Origin: Thalassotalea nanhaiensis
Lineage (GTDB): Bacteria; Pseudomonadota; Gammaproteobacteria; Enterobacterales; Alteromonadaceae
DNA length: 64,000 bases
NCBI RefSeq assembly: GCF_031583575.1
Contig: NZ_CP134146.1
Coordinates: forward strand, 682,001 to 746,000
Direction: 5' to 3'
Below the pieces are notes generated by a model, which was not told the DNA's origin, searched no databases, and worked only from the letters and a program-made list of their open reading frames with translations. Position 1 is the first letter of the stretch. Every line of letters begins with the position of its first letter. Shown here piece by piece: positions 18,747 to 27,901 of the stretch. Both the position numbers and the translations under genes were made by a program.

Positions 18747-20987
18747 ATGAGTAAAAGTTTACCTGTTATTGCAGCTTTGCTGTGCGCCTGTAGCGCAAGT
18801 GTAAATGCCGCAGTACAAATTGATATTGATGGAAACAAGGTTAGTCACACTGTAAGTCCAATGATCCAAGGGCAAGGGCTTGTTTATTCAGAAGAAGCCG
18901 ATGTGATTTACGCAGATGGCACCATGACACAACTATACAAAGATATAGACGCTAGCTTTTTACGTTGGCCAGGTGGCACTGTTGCGACTATGTATCATTG
19001 GAATGATTTGACCGGTGTTGGATGGATAGATAAATGGGATCCCTCATATAATTCTGCTAACGACGCAGACCCTTCTGAATATATGGATTTGGATGAATAC
19101 ATCGCGCTAACCAATGCTGCGGGTACTGAGCCTATGCTAGGCATCAATATGAGCTCAGGGATAGAATGGGATCGGGAAGCCGAAGCGTTACAAGAAGCTA
19201 AAGATATGATTTCTTACTGTATATCGAAAGGCTTTGATGTGAAATATTTTTATCTCGATAACGAAACGTATCACCATGGTAATGGTTACAATAAAGACCC
19301 CGATGGTGATGGTGAAGCGTGGACACCACAAAGCTACGCAGAACAAATAAACATATACGCTGCTGCAATAAAATCCTTAGTACCAGATGCTAAATTGATC
19401 GCCAACTGGACCGATAAAGTCAGAACCAACACTAGTGCATATACAACCTTGATTAATGTTGCTGGTGATAATATTGATTACATTGATGTGCATTGGTATT
19501 GGAAGTGGGGTATTTCTACCTGGGATGCATGGAAGGCTAAGACACCTATGGAAAACGAAACCGAATGGTACGACGGTGGTACGTTTATTGAGGAAATTGA
19601 TTTTTTCAATTCACTTACTGCTTCACTCGGTAAACCACATATTAAGCTTGCGTCGTTAGAGTGGAATATTGCTCCTGGTGATCATAATACTAATCCAGAA
19701 CATACAGCATTTAAAACGGCTTTAATGGCGTCAGAAATGCAAATGCAATTTATTCAAGGCGGCTTAGAATTAGCCTCAATGTGGACCACACAATGGGCAG
19801 GAAGTTCTACTGCTGAATTTCAGTTTTTGGTGAACTCTGACGATAACTACAACCCTGCGCCAATGGCGAAAGTGTTTGAGCTATATAAACATACCATGAA
19901 TGGTCAGGTGGTTAGCAGCACATCTGCAGATAGTAACATTATGACCACCTCAGTAATCAAAGGTGATAAAGCCTATGTCTATTTATTGAGTAAACGAGAT
20001 AGCAACGAAAATGCCATTTTTGTGCTTGAGGACTACAACATTTTGTCGGTTGAAAGTGCCAAGCGCTTTAGTGACCCAGGTGATATTTCTAATATCGGTT
20101 TGTGGAATGATGCTGCAACGGGCAACTATATGGCAACAATTAAGCCAAATACATTAACTATGATTGAATTTAACGTTGAGGCATTACCACCAACCAGTTT
20201 AATCACAAATGGTGATTTTGAGCTAGGGCTAAATGATTGGAGTTTGTGGAACAATCCGCAAGTGATCAGCAACGATGTTTATCAAGGTAATTCTGCAATA
20301 AAAATGCTCGATAAAGGCTCCATAAACCAAGTTGTGAGTGTTCAACCTAATACCACATATTCTTTGACGGCTTATTTGAAAACCAGTGATAGCAGTAAAC
20401 AGGTTGTTTTAGGAGTACAAGATATTGAAGGGATTGAGGTTTACGATACTTCATATACACGGCATCAATTAGTGTTCACAACTGGTGCAAGTCAAACTAC
20501 TGCGCAAATTTATGTATGGCAACCTCCTAGTGACGGTGCTTCAGCATTTGTTGACGATATTCAATTAAAAGAATTTGTCGCTGAGGTGGTAAACGGTGAT
20601 TTTGAAAGTGGGCTGAACGATTGGAACACTTGGAATCCTGTTACTACAACATCTACAGATGTGCACAGTGGGAGTTTGGCATTACAGTTAGATGGCAACG
20701 CTTCAGCAAACCAGTTTATCGCAGTTAAGCCGGATACTTCCTATACCGTGACTGCTTATGCAAAAGTTGAAGATCCTGGTAACAGCAAAGTTGTGTTAGG
20801 GGTAAAAGATGGAGCTGATAACAGCACAATAGATAAAGTTGATGTTTATGACAGTGAATATACCCAACATCAAATAACCTTCACTACAGGTGCGAACATG
20901 GATTTGATCAAACTGTATTATTGGCGTCCACAGGCTGGTCAACAAGCGTCTCACCTTGATGATGTCAAAATTGAAGAAAATTATTAA
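18747..20987 (+). CDS. Secreted clan GH-A glycoside hydrolase with two C-terminal binding modules
   Basis: A 746-residue secreted enzyme (signal peptide about 1-21). The catalytic part (about 22-480) is paralogous to the lipoprotein at 5177-6727: FLRWPGGT, DNET with likely acid/base Glu173, DVHWYWKWG, and SLEWN with likely nucleophile Glu305. After it come two tandem carbohydrate-binding-like beta-sandwich modules (about 485-612 and 615-745). Each opens with NGDFE-GLNDW and ends with VDDIQL or LDDVKI, the CenC/CBM4-9/22 style. The family is uncertain; GH51/GH39/GH79-like clan A is the nearest fold. The paired modules suggest it works on long or insoluble substrate, and the lipoprotein paralogue on soluble fragments. 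A terminator follows at 21051. Confidence 0.83.
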   Translation: MSKSLPVIAALLCACSASVNAAVQIDIDGNKVSHTVSPMIQGQGLVYSEEADVIYADGTMTQLYKDIDASFLRWPGGTVATMYHWNDLTGVGWIDKWDPSYNSANDADPSEYMDLDEYIALTNAAGTEPMLGINMSSGIEWDREAEALQEAKDMISYCISKGFDVKYFYLDNETYHHGNGYNKDPDGDGEAWTPQSYAEQINIYAAAIKSLVPDAKLIANWTDKVRTNTSAYTTLINVAGDNIDYIDVHWYWKWGISTWDAWKAKTPMENETEWYDGGTFIEEIDFFNSLTASLGKPHIKLASLEWNIAPGDHNTNPEHTAFKTALMASEMQMQFIQGGLELASMWTTQWAGSSTAEFQFLVNSDDNYNPAPMAKVFELYKHTMNGQVVSSTSADSNIMTTSVIKGDKAYVYLLSKRDSNENAIFVLEDYNILSVESAKRFSDPGDISNIGLWNDAATGNYMATIKPNTLTMIEFNVEALPPTSLITNGDFELGLNDWSLWNNPQVISNDVYQGNSAIKMLDKGSINQVVSVQPNTTYSLTAYLKTSDSSKQVVLGVQDIEGIEVYDTSYTRHQLVFTTGASQTTAQIYVWQPPSDGASAFVDDIQLKEFVAEVVNGDFESGLNDWNTWNPVTTTSTDVHSGSLALQLDGNASANQFIAVKPDTSYTVTAYAKVEDPGNSKVVLGVKDGADNSTIDKVDVYDSEYTQHQITFTTGANMDLIKLYYWRPQAGQQASHLDDVKIEENY

Positions 20988-21050
20988 CCCATTAGTCTCA
21001 ATCGTTAAGTGATCGTGGAAAATTGCTTCGATTAACTGGTTACTCATATA

Positions 21051-21085
21051 AGACTTCTATTTTTGAAAGAATAGAAGTCTTTTTT
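21051..21085 (+). terminator. Rho-independent terminator after clan GH-A gene
   Basis: Stem AGACTTCTATT/AATAGAAGTCT with an 8-base loop and a T-run. It separates 18747-20987 from the sulfatase operon that starts at 21148. Confidence 0.85.
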
Positions 21086-21147
21086 AAGATTGAGTATGGC
21101 TATTAAAGAACTTAGAACCAACAAACTAACTAACAGTAGATGTAATA

Positions 21148-22593
21148 ATGAACATAATGAAACGAATTTTGCTAGCAAGTTTACTATTGGTAAACGGACA
21201 AGTATTGGCACAAGAAAAGCCTAACTTTATTGTAATTTTAACTGATGATCAGGGCTATGCTGATGTTGGCTTTAATGGCAGTAAAGATATTATAACGCCG
21301 CATATCGATCGTATTGCCAATGAAGGTACAAAATTCAATAACGGTTATGTTACTTATGCCGTATGTGGTCCCAGTCGTGCTGGTTTATTAACAGGAAGAT
21401 ATCAAGGTCGTTTTGGTTTTGACCGTAACCCGCATATGGATCCAACTGATATTAATTCTGGCATGCCACTAGATGAAAAAATGATTTCTGAGGTATTAAA
21501 ACCTGTGGGTTATACGTCTAGCATTATCGGTAAATGGCATATGGGTTCACACCCTAAACTGCATCCTAATAATCGTGGCTTTGATCATTTCTATGGTTTT
21601 CTTGCTGGCGGCCATCGCTATTTTCCTGAAGATTTAATTTACAAAGATATAAGTGAAGGCTTAAATCAAGAGAATCCTAAAAAAGTTTGGACGTCTTGGT
21701 ATTACACCAAATTATTAGAAAACCAAACGCGCATAGAGACCGATGAATATTTAACGGATGAGCTATCAACTGCTGCTGTTGAATTTATTAAACGAGAAAA
21801 AGACAACCCATTTTTCTTATACCTTTCTTACAATGCACCTCATACTCCACTGCAAGCGAGTCAGGAATACCTAGATCGCAATAAACATATTCCAAAAGGT
21901 AAACGCAGAACCTATGCTGCGATGATCACTGCGGTTGATGATGGCGTAGGTCGTGTTCTGGCGACATTAGATGAGCTTGGTATTGATGATAATACCTTAG
22001 TATTTTTTCTTTCAGATAATGGCGGCCCAGAATCTAAAAATGCCTCAGATAACGGTGAATTAAGAGGCCATAAAGGTGACTATTTTGAAGGTGGAATACA
22101 TGTTCCATTTGCCATGCGCTGGCCAGGTAAAGTACCGGCAGGCATTGAATACTCCAATCCTATAAGTTCTCTCGATATTATGGCCACTTTTGCCGATTTA
22201 ACTAACGCACCAATTGCCAAAGACAAACCACTAGATGGTGTTAACTTACTGCCATTTGTTACCGGTGAAAACAAAGGGCAACCTCACGATGTATTGTTTT
22301 GGCGTAATTTCGACAAGGGCATAGTTGCTGCTCGTCGTGGTGATAATAAAACCATTTTGTTTAAGAGAAACCAGCAAAAACATTTATATGATTTAGACAA
22401 AGACTTATCTGAATCCACTAATCTTTATAAAGCTAAAACAGAAACCTTTAATAAACAGCAAGGTGAAATGGCTGCTTGGGAAAGTGAGTTAGCCGATGAA
22501 CCAGCTTTTAAAGGTTTGCTAATGGCTAAAAAAGAGCAAGCCAAAAGAGTGAAAGAGTATCAGAAACAAAATAAAAAGCAGAATCAAAAATGA
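21148..22593 (+). CDS. Secreted type I sulfatase (C-G-P-S-R), operon leader
   Basis: A 481-residue sulfatase with a signal peptide (about 1-21; Met4 is an alternative start). It shows LTDDQGYADVGFNGS, formylglycine motif with Cys73, GKWHMG, GGHRYFPE, NAPHTPL, LSDNGG, and a Lys/Gln-rich basic C-terminus. It is a close paralogue of 3570-5033; each copy sits beside a paralogous clan GH-A gene, suggesting that a sulfatase/GH pair was duplicated together. It leads a rightward operon: its stop overlaps the GH116 start by four bases. It probably removes sulfate so that the GH116 and GH-A enzymes can act. Confidence 0.93.
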   Translation: MNIMKRILLASLLLVNGQVLAQEKPNFIVILTDDQGYADVGFNGSKDIITPHIDRIANEGTKFNNGYVTYAVCGPSRAGLLTGRYQGRFGFDRNPHMDPTDINSGMPLDEKMISEVLKPVGYTSSIIGKWHMGSHPKLHPNNRGFDHFYGFLAGGHRYFPEDLIYKDISEGLNQENPKKVWTSWYYTKLLENQTRIETDEYLTDELSTAAVEFIKREKDNPFFLYLSYNAPHTPLQASQEYLDRNKHIPKGKRRTYAAMITAVDDGVGRVLATLDELGIDDNTLVFFLSDNGGPESKNASDNGELRGHKGDYFEGGIHVPFAMRWPGKVPAGIEYSNPISSLDIMATFADLTNAPIAKDKPLDGVNLLPFVTGENKGQPHDVLFWRNFDKGIVAARRGDNKTILFKRNQQKHLYDLDKDLSESTNLYKAKTETFNKQQGEMAAWESELADEPAFKGLLMAKKEQAKRVKEYQKQNKKQNQK

Positions 22594-25325
22594 CCAATAA
22601 AAACAATTCTAGCCAAACCAAATCTTCATGTTGTGCAGCGAATGAAACCTGTGCACCCAAGGTGAATAGACGGCAACTATTAAAAGGTATTGGCGCTGGT
22701 ATGGCGACTATGACAGGGGCATTTACTATGCCTGCTATGGCGGGGCCTTTTTCAAAGGAGCCTACAGGGCCAACTACTGATGGACCTATTCCCATAGATA
22801 AAAAGCTTAGTGCTGACTGGGTTGAATCACTCTATGCTCGAGGAAAAGCCACCACCTACAAAGGTTGGCAACAACTGCAATATATAGGTATGCCTATAAG
22901 TGGTATTGGTACAGGTACTGTTTATATTGGTGGTGATGGCAAGTTATGGGTATGGGATATATTTAACGAACAGCACGAAGGTGTTGTGCCGCAAGTTTAT
23001 GAACATCCGACGCTTAGAAATGAGCACGGTGATAACAAAATTAAAGAACGTAATGGTGCCAATTATATTAGCCCACCTGCGCAAACAAGCCCATGGCATT
23101 TTGAGCAGGGCTTTGCTGTTGCCATTGAACAAGGTAAAAACAAAGTTCGTCGTACGTTAGATCATAATGGCTTTAGTGATATTAGCTTTAAGGGACAAGC
23201 GCCAATTGCTGACATTAATTACTATGATGCTTCAACAAAAATAAATGTTGAGCTTGAGGCAATGACTCCTTATATTCCACTTGATACCGATCGTTCAAGT
23301 TATCCTGCAACTATCATGCGTTATGTATTCACTAATAAGAGTACCAATGCAATGCGCTTGTCGGTAGAAGGCTGGTCAGAAAATCCCGTTCTTCAAAACA
23401 AAGCAGAGCAACAAAATGCCCATTTATTAACATCAAAGTATGTAGATCAAGGCGGTGTTGGCTTTATTTCCACCGCAGTAGGTAATGACTCGACAGCACA
23501 ACAGGCGATCAACACTCTGCCAGACTTTGGTTCGTTTTCTATGATGTGCCTTGATAGTAAGAGCTCTGTGGCTATTGACTCAGAATTAGCCAAGTTAACA
23601 GCAAATTTAGAACTTAAGCCTGGTGAAACAAAAGAAGTAACCTTTATTGTTTCTTGGTTTTTTCCAAATCAAACCGCACTTTATAAAAAAGAACATAAAA
23701 ATATTAAGCGTTGGTACGCTAGCAAATATGATGATGCAAAAGCAGTAGCCTTAGATGTGGCGAATTCTATTACTGAGTTAACCAGTCTAACCAAGCTTTG
23801 GCGTGATACATGGTACGACAGTACCTTGCCTCACTGGTTACTAGAGCGGGCAATTATTCCAACCAATGCTCTACAAACTAATACTGCTTATCGATTTGAT
23901 AACAATCGTTTTTGGGCGTGGGAAGGTGTGGGATGTTGTGCCGGTACCTGTACCCACGTTTGGCATTATGCACAAGCGGTTGGTCGTTTGTTTCCTAATT
24001 TAGAAAGAGATTTACGCGAACGAACCGATTACGGAATTGGCTTTAAAGACAATGGCGCGATTCTTTTTCGGGGTGAATATAACAATAAAGACGCCACTGA
24101 TGGTCAAGCTGGCGTTATATTAAGAACCTACCGCGAACATCAAATGAGCCCCGATTCTGAGTTTTTAAAACGTGTTTGGCCGAACGCTAAAAAAGCGCTG
24201 CAATATCTCATTTTAGTAGATGCTCAAGGCGGTATGCCTGACGGTATTCCAGAAGGTGAACAACACAACACCTTAGATGCAGAATGGTATGGGAAAATAC
24301 CGGTATTAAGCTCACTGTATATTGCTGCGTTGCGCGCTGGTGAAGAGATGGCAAAGGTCATGGATGATAAAGAGTTTGCCAAACTCTGTTCAGGTATTTA
24401 TCAGCAAGGGCAAAAAAATATTTTGAAATTGTTTAACCCTAAACATGGCTTTTTTACCCAAGAAATTGACCCGAACCATGCTGATGCGATTGGTATAGGT
24501 GAAGGTTGTTATATTGACCAAGTGATGGGGCAATGGTGGGCTAACCAGCTAAACCTTGGCCGCCTTTATGACGGAAAAACCATTCGTTCTGCGCTCTCAA
24601 GTCTTTGGGATTATAACTTTTGCCCAGATATGGGGCCTTTTAGAGATTCAATTGAAACACCAAGTGCAAAAGGTCGTACTTATGCACTTGCAGGTGAAGC
24701 TGGCTTAGTTATGTGTACTTGGCCCAAAGGCGGCCGCCAAGGCGACTGGGAAAAATATTGGCAATATGGTTATTTTCAAGAATGTATGACGGGCTTTGAA
24801 TATCAAGTTGCCGGCCATATGGTTTGGGAAAGTGATCACGATCCTGAGTTTTTAACCAAAGGTCTGGCGATTACTCGTGCGATTCATGACAGATACCATG
24901 GCAGTAAACGTAATCCGTTTAATGAGATTGAATGTTCTGATCACTACGCCCGCGCGATGGCCTCTTATGGCGTATATTTAGCCGCAGCCGGTTTTGAAAG
25001 TGATAGCCCGAAAGGGCATTTAGGCTTTAAACCAAGAATGACAGACAAGGGCAACTTTAAATCAGCCTTTACCAGCGCAGAAGGTTGGGGAGCTTTTGAA
25101 CAAAAAGGTCAGAGCATTACGCTTAAATTACATTACGGTAAGTTAACCCTTAATACGCTTTCGCTAAGGTCAGGAACAAGAGGATTAGTTGCTAATAATA
25201 TCCCTCCAACGGTGAGCTCATCGCATGGTAAAGCGTCAATATCACGTGAGGGAAAAGACATCACTTTAAGCTTTAATCAGCCACTAGTACTTAGCGCTAA
25301 CGAAACATTAACAATAGAGTTGTAA
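22590..25325 (+). CDS. Tat-exported GH116/DUF608 glycoside hydrolase
   Basis: A 911-residue enzyme with a twin-arginine signal (NRRQLLKG, Arg27-Arg28), preceded by a Cys-rich 25-residue leader. The N-terminal beta domain carries SGIGTGTVYIGGDG; the (alpha/alpha)6 domain carries WEGVGCCAGTCTHVWHYAQ with likely nucleophile Glu445 and EGEQHNTLDAEWYG with likely acid/base Asp563. These match the GH116/DUF608 family, known for beta-glucosidase, beta-xylosidase and glucosylceramidase activity; in a galactan locus the sugar cleaved may differ. Tat export implies folding in the cytoplasm, perhaps with cofactor or bound metal. It is translationally coupled to the sulfatase upstream (ATGA overlap) and followed after 10 bases by the phosphoesterase gene. 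Confidence 0.88.
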   Translation: MTNKNNSSQTKSSCCAANETCAPKVNRRQLLKGIGAGMATMTGAFTMPAMAGPFSKEPTGPTTDGPIPIDKKLSADWVESLYARGKATTYKGWQQLQYIGMPISGIGTGTVYIGGDGKLWVWDIFNEQHEGVVPQVYEHPTLRNEHGDNKIKERNGANYISPPAQTSPWHFEQGFAVAIEQGKNKVRRTLDHNGFSDISFKGQAPIADINYYDASTKINVELEAMTPYIPLDTDRSSYPATIMRYVFTNKSTNAMRLSVEGWSENPVLQNKAEQQNAHLLTSKYVDQGGVGFISTAVGNDSTAQQAINTLPDFGSFSMMCLDSKSSVAIDSELAKLTANLELKPGETKEVTFIVSWFFPNQTALYKKEHKNIKRWYASKYDDAKAVALDVANSITELTSLTKLWRDTWYDSTLPHWLLERAIIPTNALQTNTAYRFDNNRFWAWEGVGCCAGTCTHVWHYAQAVGRLFPNLERDLRERTDYGIGFKDNGAILFRGEYNNKDATDGQAGVILRTYREHQMSPDSEFLKRVWPNAKKALQYLILVDAQGGMPDGIPEGEQHNTLDAEWYGKIPVLSSLYIAALRAGEEMAKVMDDKEFAKLCSGIYQQGQKNILKLFNPKHGFFTQEIDPNHADAIGIGEGCYIDQVMGQWWANQLNLGRLYDGKTIRSALSSLWDYNFCPDMGPFRDSIETPSAKGRTYALAGEAGLVMCTWPKGGRQGDWEKYWQYGYFQECMTGFEYQVAGHMVWESDHDPEFLTKGLAITRAIHDRYHGSKRNPFNEIECSDHYARAMASYGVYLAAAGFESDSPKGHLGFKPRMTDKGNFKSAFTSAEGWGAFEQKGQSITLKLHYGKLTLNTLSLRSGTRGLVANNIPPTVSSSHGKASISREGKDITLSFNQPLVLSANETLTIEL

Positions 25326-25335
25326 AATTTAAACT

Positions 25336-27201
25336 ATGAAGATATCGACATTTAACAAAACAGTCATTGCACTATCTCTGGTGGGATCGTCATTAGTCGC
25401 GGGTGTTAATGCACAGGAAACGAATAGTGAAAATAACCAAGGCGCCTCGTGGCGTTTCCTCAGCCTTGCCGACTGGCATTGGGCTGAAAAACATATTATG
25501 GGTGAACGCTTCAAAGATTACCCAGCATCAGTTGATCAAAACATTGATACATTAAAGTTGATGAAGCGTGACTTTGGCGGCGATCTTATTATTTTGCCAG
25601 GCGACAGTAACGGTGGTCATTGGGATACGCCTAAATTTATAAAGAAATTTAATGCTAAATTAACGCCAAAGCAGTCTATTTTACAAGCTGGAAAGCTTTG
25701 TTATGAAGGCATGATAGATACCTTTGAACGCGGTGGTTATCCAAACTTACTGATGGCAGTAGGCGATCATGAAGTCGGAGATAACCCTTGGCCTGTTGGA
25801 TCGGATGTATCTAAATACCAAGCTGAATTTAGAGAAAGTTTTGCTAATGCATTTAACTACACAAAAGATGGTAGTGAGTTTAAGTTCAATGAAAAAATTG
25901 GTAGTGCAAACTCAAGACCTTTAGGAACAAAATATCAAGATACATCTTATGCTCATCAGCATAAAAATGCATTATTTGTCACCATGGATGTGTTTCATCA
26001 ACAAGATTATCAAACATCGCTTGGTGAGCAAGGTACAGTAACTGGTACCGTTGTTGGACCACATTTACAATGGCTAGAGTCGGTATTGTCTGAGGCGCGT
26101 AAAGACTCTTCGATAAAGCATATATTTGTGCAGTCGCATTTACCCGTAATTTACCCTGTTCGCAAAGTAAGTAGCAGTGGCATGCTTATCGATAATGGTA
26201 TCGATAATCCGTTTTGGCAATTAATGCGAAAGTACAACGTTGATATTTATTTTGCTGGCGAAGTGCATGCCAATACGGTAACAAAAGATCCTGAATCAGA
26301 CTTACTACAAGTGGTAACACGTGGAAATTTCTTTACCAACTTCCAAACCATAGATGTTAGCGATGATAAAATTGATATGACCTTGTATCGTCATTATGGC
26401 GAGGATACCTCGGATGGAAATTACCGAGAAGCAGGAACATTAAGCGTTGATAAATCTGAATCCAAAACAGTTATTAAGGCAACCGGTGAGTTGGCATTGC
26501 TTGAAACAAAATCAAAACTTCTGAATTTTGATTTTGAGCAAGATTTTGCTGAAATCGATCGCCCAATAAATGGACTTAGCGAAAAGAAAAGCAGTTATGT
26601 TATCGATGGCAAACGTGTAAATAGAACAATTGCCAATAATGGCAGTTTTGGTAGCCAGTATGACGCACTACATCACAAGGTTGCTATTGTAGCAAGCAAG
26701 AATGGTAATGCAGGGCAGTTTTCACAAGATTCACGTATGGCGGTTTTTGCCATGGGGCCACTGCAAGGAAAACATGCTGTCGCATATGAGTTGTCTTTTA
26801 AAACAGACTCTAAAGCGAACCAAATACTCATTAATACCGCAACTATTTGGGGCAATAGAGCTAGAGACTTTCTAAATTTATACCTAGATAACGGTGTGGC
26901 AACGGTTGCTATATCAGATAAAAAAATGCTTAAAGCTGACTCGAATAAACTCAACGATGGCAAGTGGCATCGCATTAAGGTGAGCATGCCACATGACAAC
27001 GCTAAACTGTCGCAATTAATTATTGAAATAGATGGCAAAATTGTGAGTGCAAACCAAACCGGCGGTGATGCACCAATCAAGCTAAATCAAAGTATGCGTT
27101 TTACTGTTGGTGGCAAAGGTTATAGCAGTAATGCTTTGAAAACAGTGCCAGTTAAAAACTTCATTGGTTTAATTGATGATGTATCACTGTGGACGCTATA
27201 A
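25336..27201 (+). CDS. Secreted calcineurin-like metallophosphoesterase fused to a LamG-like domain
   Basis: A 621-residue exported protein (signal peptide about 1-26). The metallophosphoesterase motifs appear in order: LADWHW (Asp46, His48), LPGDSNGG (Asp90), GDHE (143-146), QSHLP (His268) and GEVH (His311). The last is normally G-H-x-H; here the first His is Glu309. The C-terminal part (about 450-620) looks like a LamG/concanavalin-type beta-sandwich, ending LIDDVSLW. The family hydrolyses phosphate esters; phosphate is not expected on algal galactan, so either another ester is cleaved or phosphate is scavenged. It is third in the sulfatase/GH116 operon, with a 26-base gap to the RbsD-like gene. 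Confidence 0.82.
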   Translation: MKISTFNKTVIALSLVGSSLVAGVNAQETNSENNQGASWRFLSLADWHWAEKHIMGERFKDYPASVDQNIDTLKLMKRDFGGDLIILPGDSNGGHWDTPKFIKKFNAKLTPKQSILQAGKLCYEGMIDTFERGGYPNLLMAVGDHEVGDNPWPVGSDVSKYQAEFRESFANAFNYTKDGSEFKFNEKIGSANSRPLGTKYQDTSYAHQHKNALFVTMDVFHQQDYQTSLGEQGTVTGTVVGPHLQWLESVLSEARKDSSIKHIFVQSHLPVIYPVRKVSSSGMLIDNGIDNPFWQLMRKYNVDIYFAGEVHANTVTKDPESDLLQVVTRGNFFTNFQTIDVSDDKIDMTLYRHYGEDTSDGNYREAGTLSVDKSESKTVIKATGELALLETKSKLLNFDFEQDFAEIDRPINGLSEKKSSYVIDGKRVNRTIANNGSFGSQYDALHHKVAIVASKNGNAGQFSQDSRMAVFAMGPLQGKHAVAYELSFKTDSKANQILINTATIWGNRARDFLNLYLDNGVATVAISDKKMLKADSNKLNDGKWHRIKVSMPHDNAKLSQLIIEIDGKIVSANQTGGDAPIKLNQSMRFTVGGKGYSSNALKTVPVKNFIGLIDDVSLWTL

Positions 27202-27227
27202 AGAATAAAAATAAAAGGTAAACCAAG

Positions 27228-27791
27228 ATGAAAAAATTTACTTTATTACTTAGTGGTGCACTGCTTATTGCCTCTGCTCTGGCGCCGAACTTAGTGTCAG
27301 TAGCAAACGCTGCAGAAGAGCAACAAGATTGGCGTAGCGAGCTTGCTAACAATCTGCCTGTGCTTGGTCATCGCAATTTTATTGTTATTGCCGATTCAGC
27401 CTACCCGCAACAAAGCAATCCGGGTATCACCACAATTTATACTGGCGAGAGCCAAATTGCCGTGGTTAAAGAAGTTCTTAAAGCTGTCGAAAGTGCCGCA
27501 CATGTAAATGGTACTATCTATGTCGACAAAGAGCTAAGTTATGTTGCTGAGCATAATGCCAAAGGTATAAGCGAATACAGAGAAACACTTGATAAAGTCT
27601 TAGCTGGTAAAGATATTCAACGCTTACCGCATATGGATATTATTAAGAAGTTAGATGCCAGTAGTGATCTATTTAACGTATTGATTTTAAAAACAGACTT
27701 AACCCTACCTTATACCTCGGTGTTTATCGAGTTAGGTGCTGGTTATTGGAATGAAAAAGCAGAAACTGAACTAAGAGAAAGTATGAAGTAG
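27228..27791 (+). CDS. Exported RbsD/FucU-like sugar mutarotase-type protein
   Basis: A 187-residue protein whose body resembles the RbsD/FucU pyranase/mutarotase family: LGHRNFIVIADSAYP (His48, Asp56; the GH-x-x-IVIAD signature) near the start and PYTSVFIELGAGYW near the C-terminus. RbsD and FucU act in the cytoplasm on ribose or fucose anomers, whereas this one has a convincing signal peptide (about 1-29, ending ANAAE). It closes the operon of sulfatase, GH116 and phosphoesterase. Anomer interconversion of a released sugar in the periplasm, before transport, is one reading; sugar binding without catalysis is another. A bidirectional terminator follows. Confidence 0.68.
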   Translation: MKKFTLLLSGALLIASALAPNLVSVANAAEEQQDWRSELANNLPVLGHRNFIVIADSAYPQQSNPGITTIYTGESQIAVVKEVLKAVESAAHVNGTIYVDKELSYVAEHNAKGISEYRETLDKVLAGKDIQRLPHMDIIKKLDASSDLFNVLILKTDLTLPYTSVFIELGAGYWNEKAETELRESMK

Positions 27792-27843
27792 GGGAGCTTA
27801 CTTTACGCTCTATTAGCTGACGTTATGAGGGTTAAATAACGTT

Positions 27844-27879
27844 AAAAAGCCAAAATCGAATAGTGATATTGGCTTTTTT
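27844..27879. terminator. Bidirectional terminator between convergent operons
   Basis: AAAAAGCCAA paired with TTGGCTTTTT, with A-run and T-run on either side, between the stop at 27791 and the convergent stop at 27902. Confidence 0.8.
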
Positions 27880-27901
27880 GGCTGTAGAGTCGTAATGCAA
27901 A

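Noticed and set aside
26673-27080. A 135-codon leftward frame
   Set aside because: Antisense shadow of the LamG-like domain of the phosphoesterase; no ribosome site and no recognisable family.
27833-27843. TAACGTT near the end of the RbsD-like gene as a fifth LacI operator
   Set aside because: It lacks the TCC arm, lies in a terminator region between convergent genes and precedes no start.
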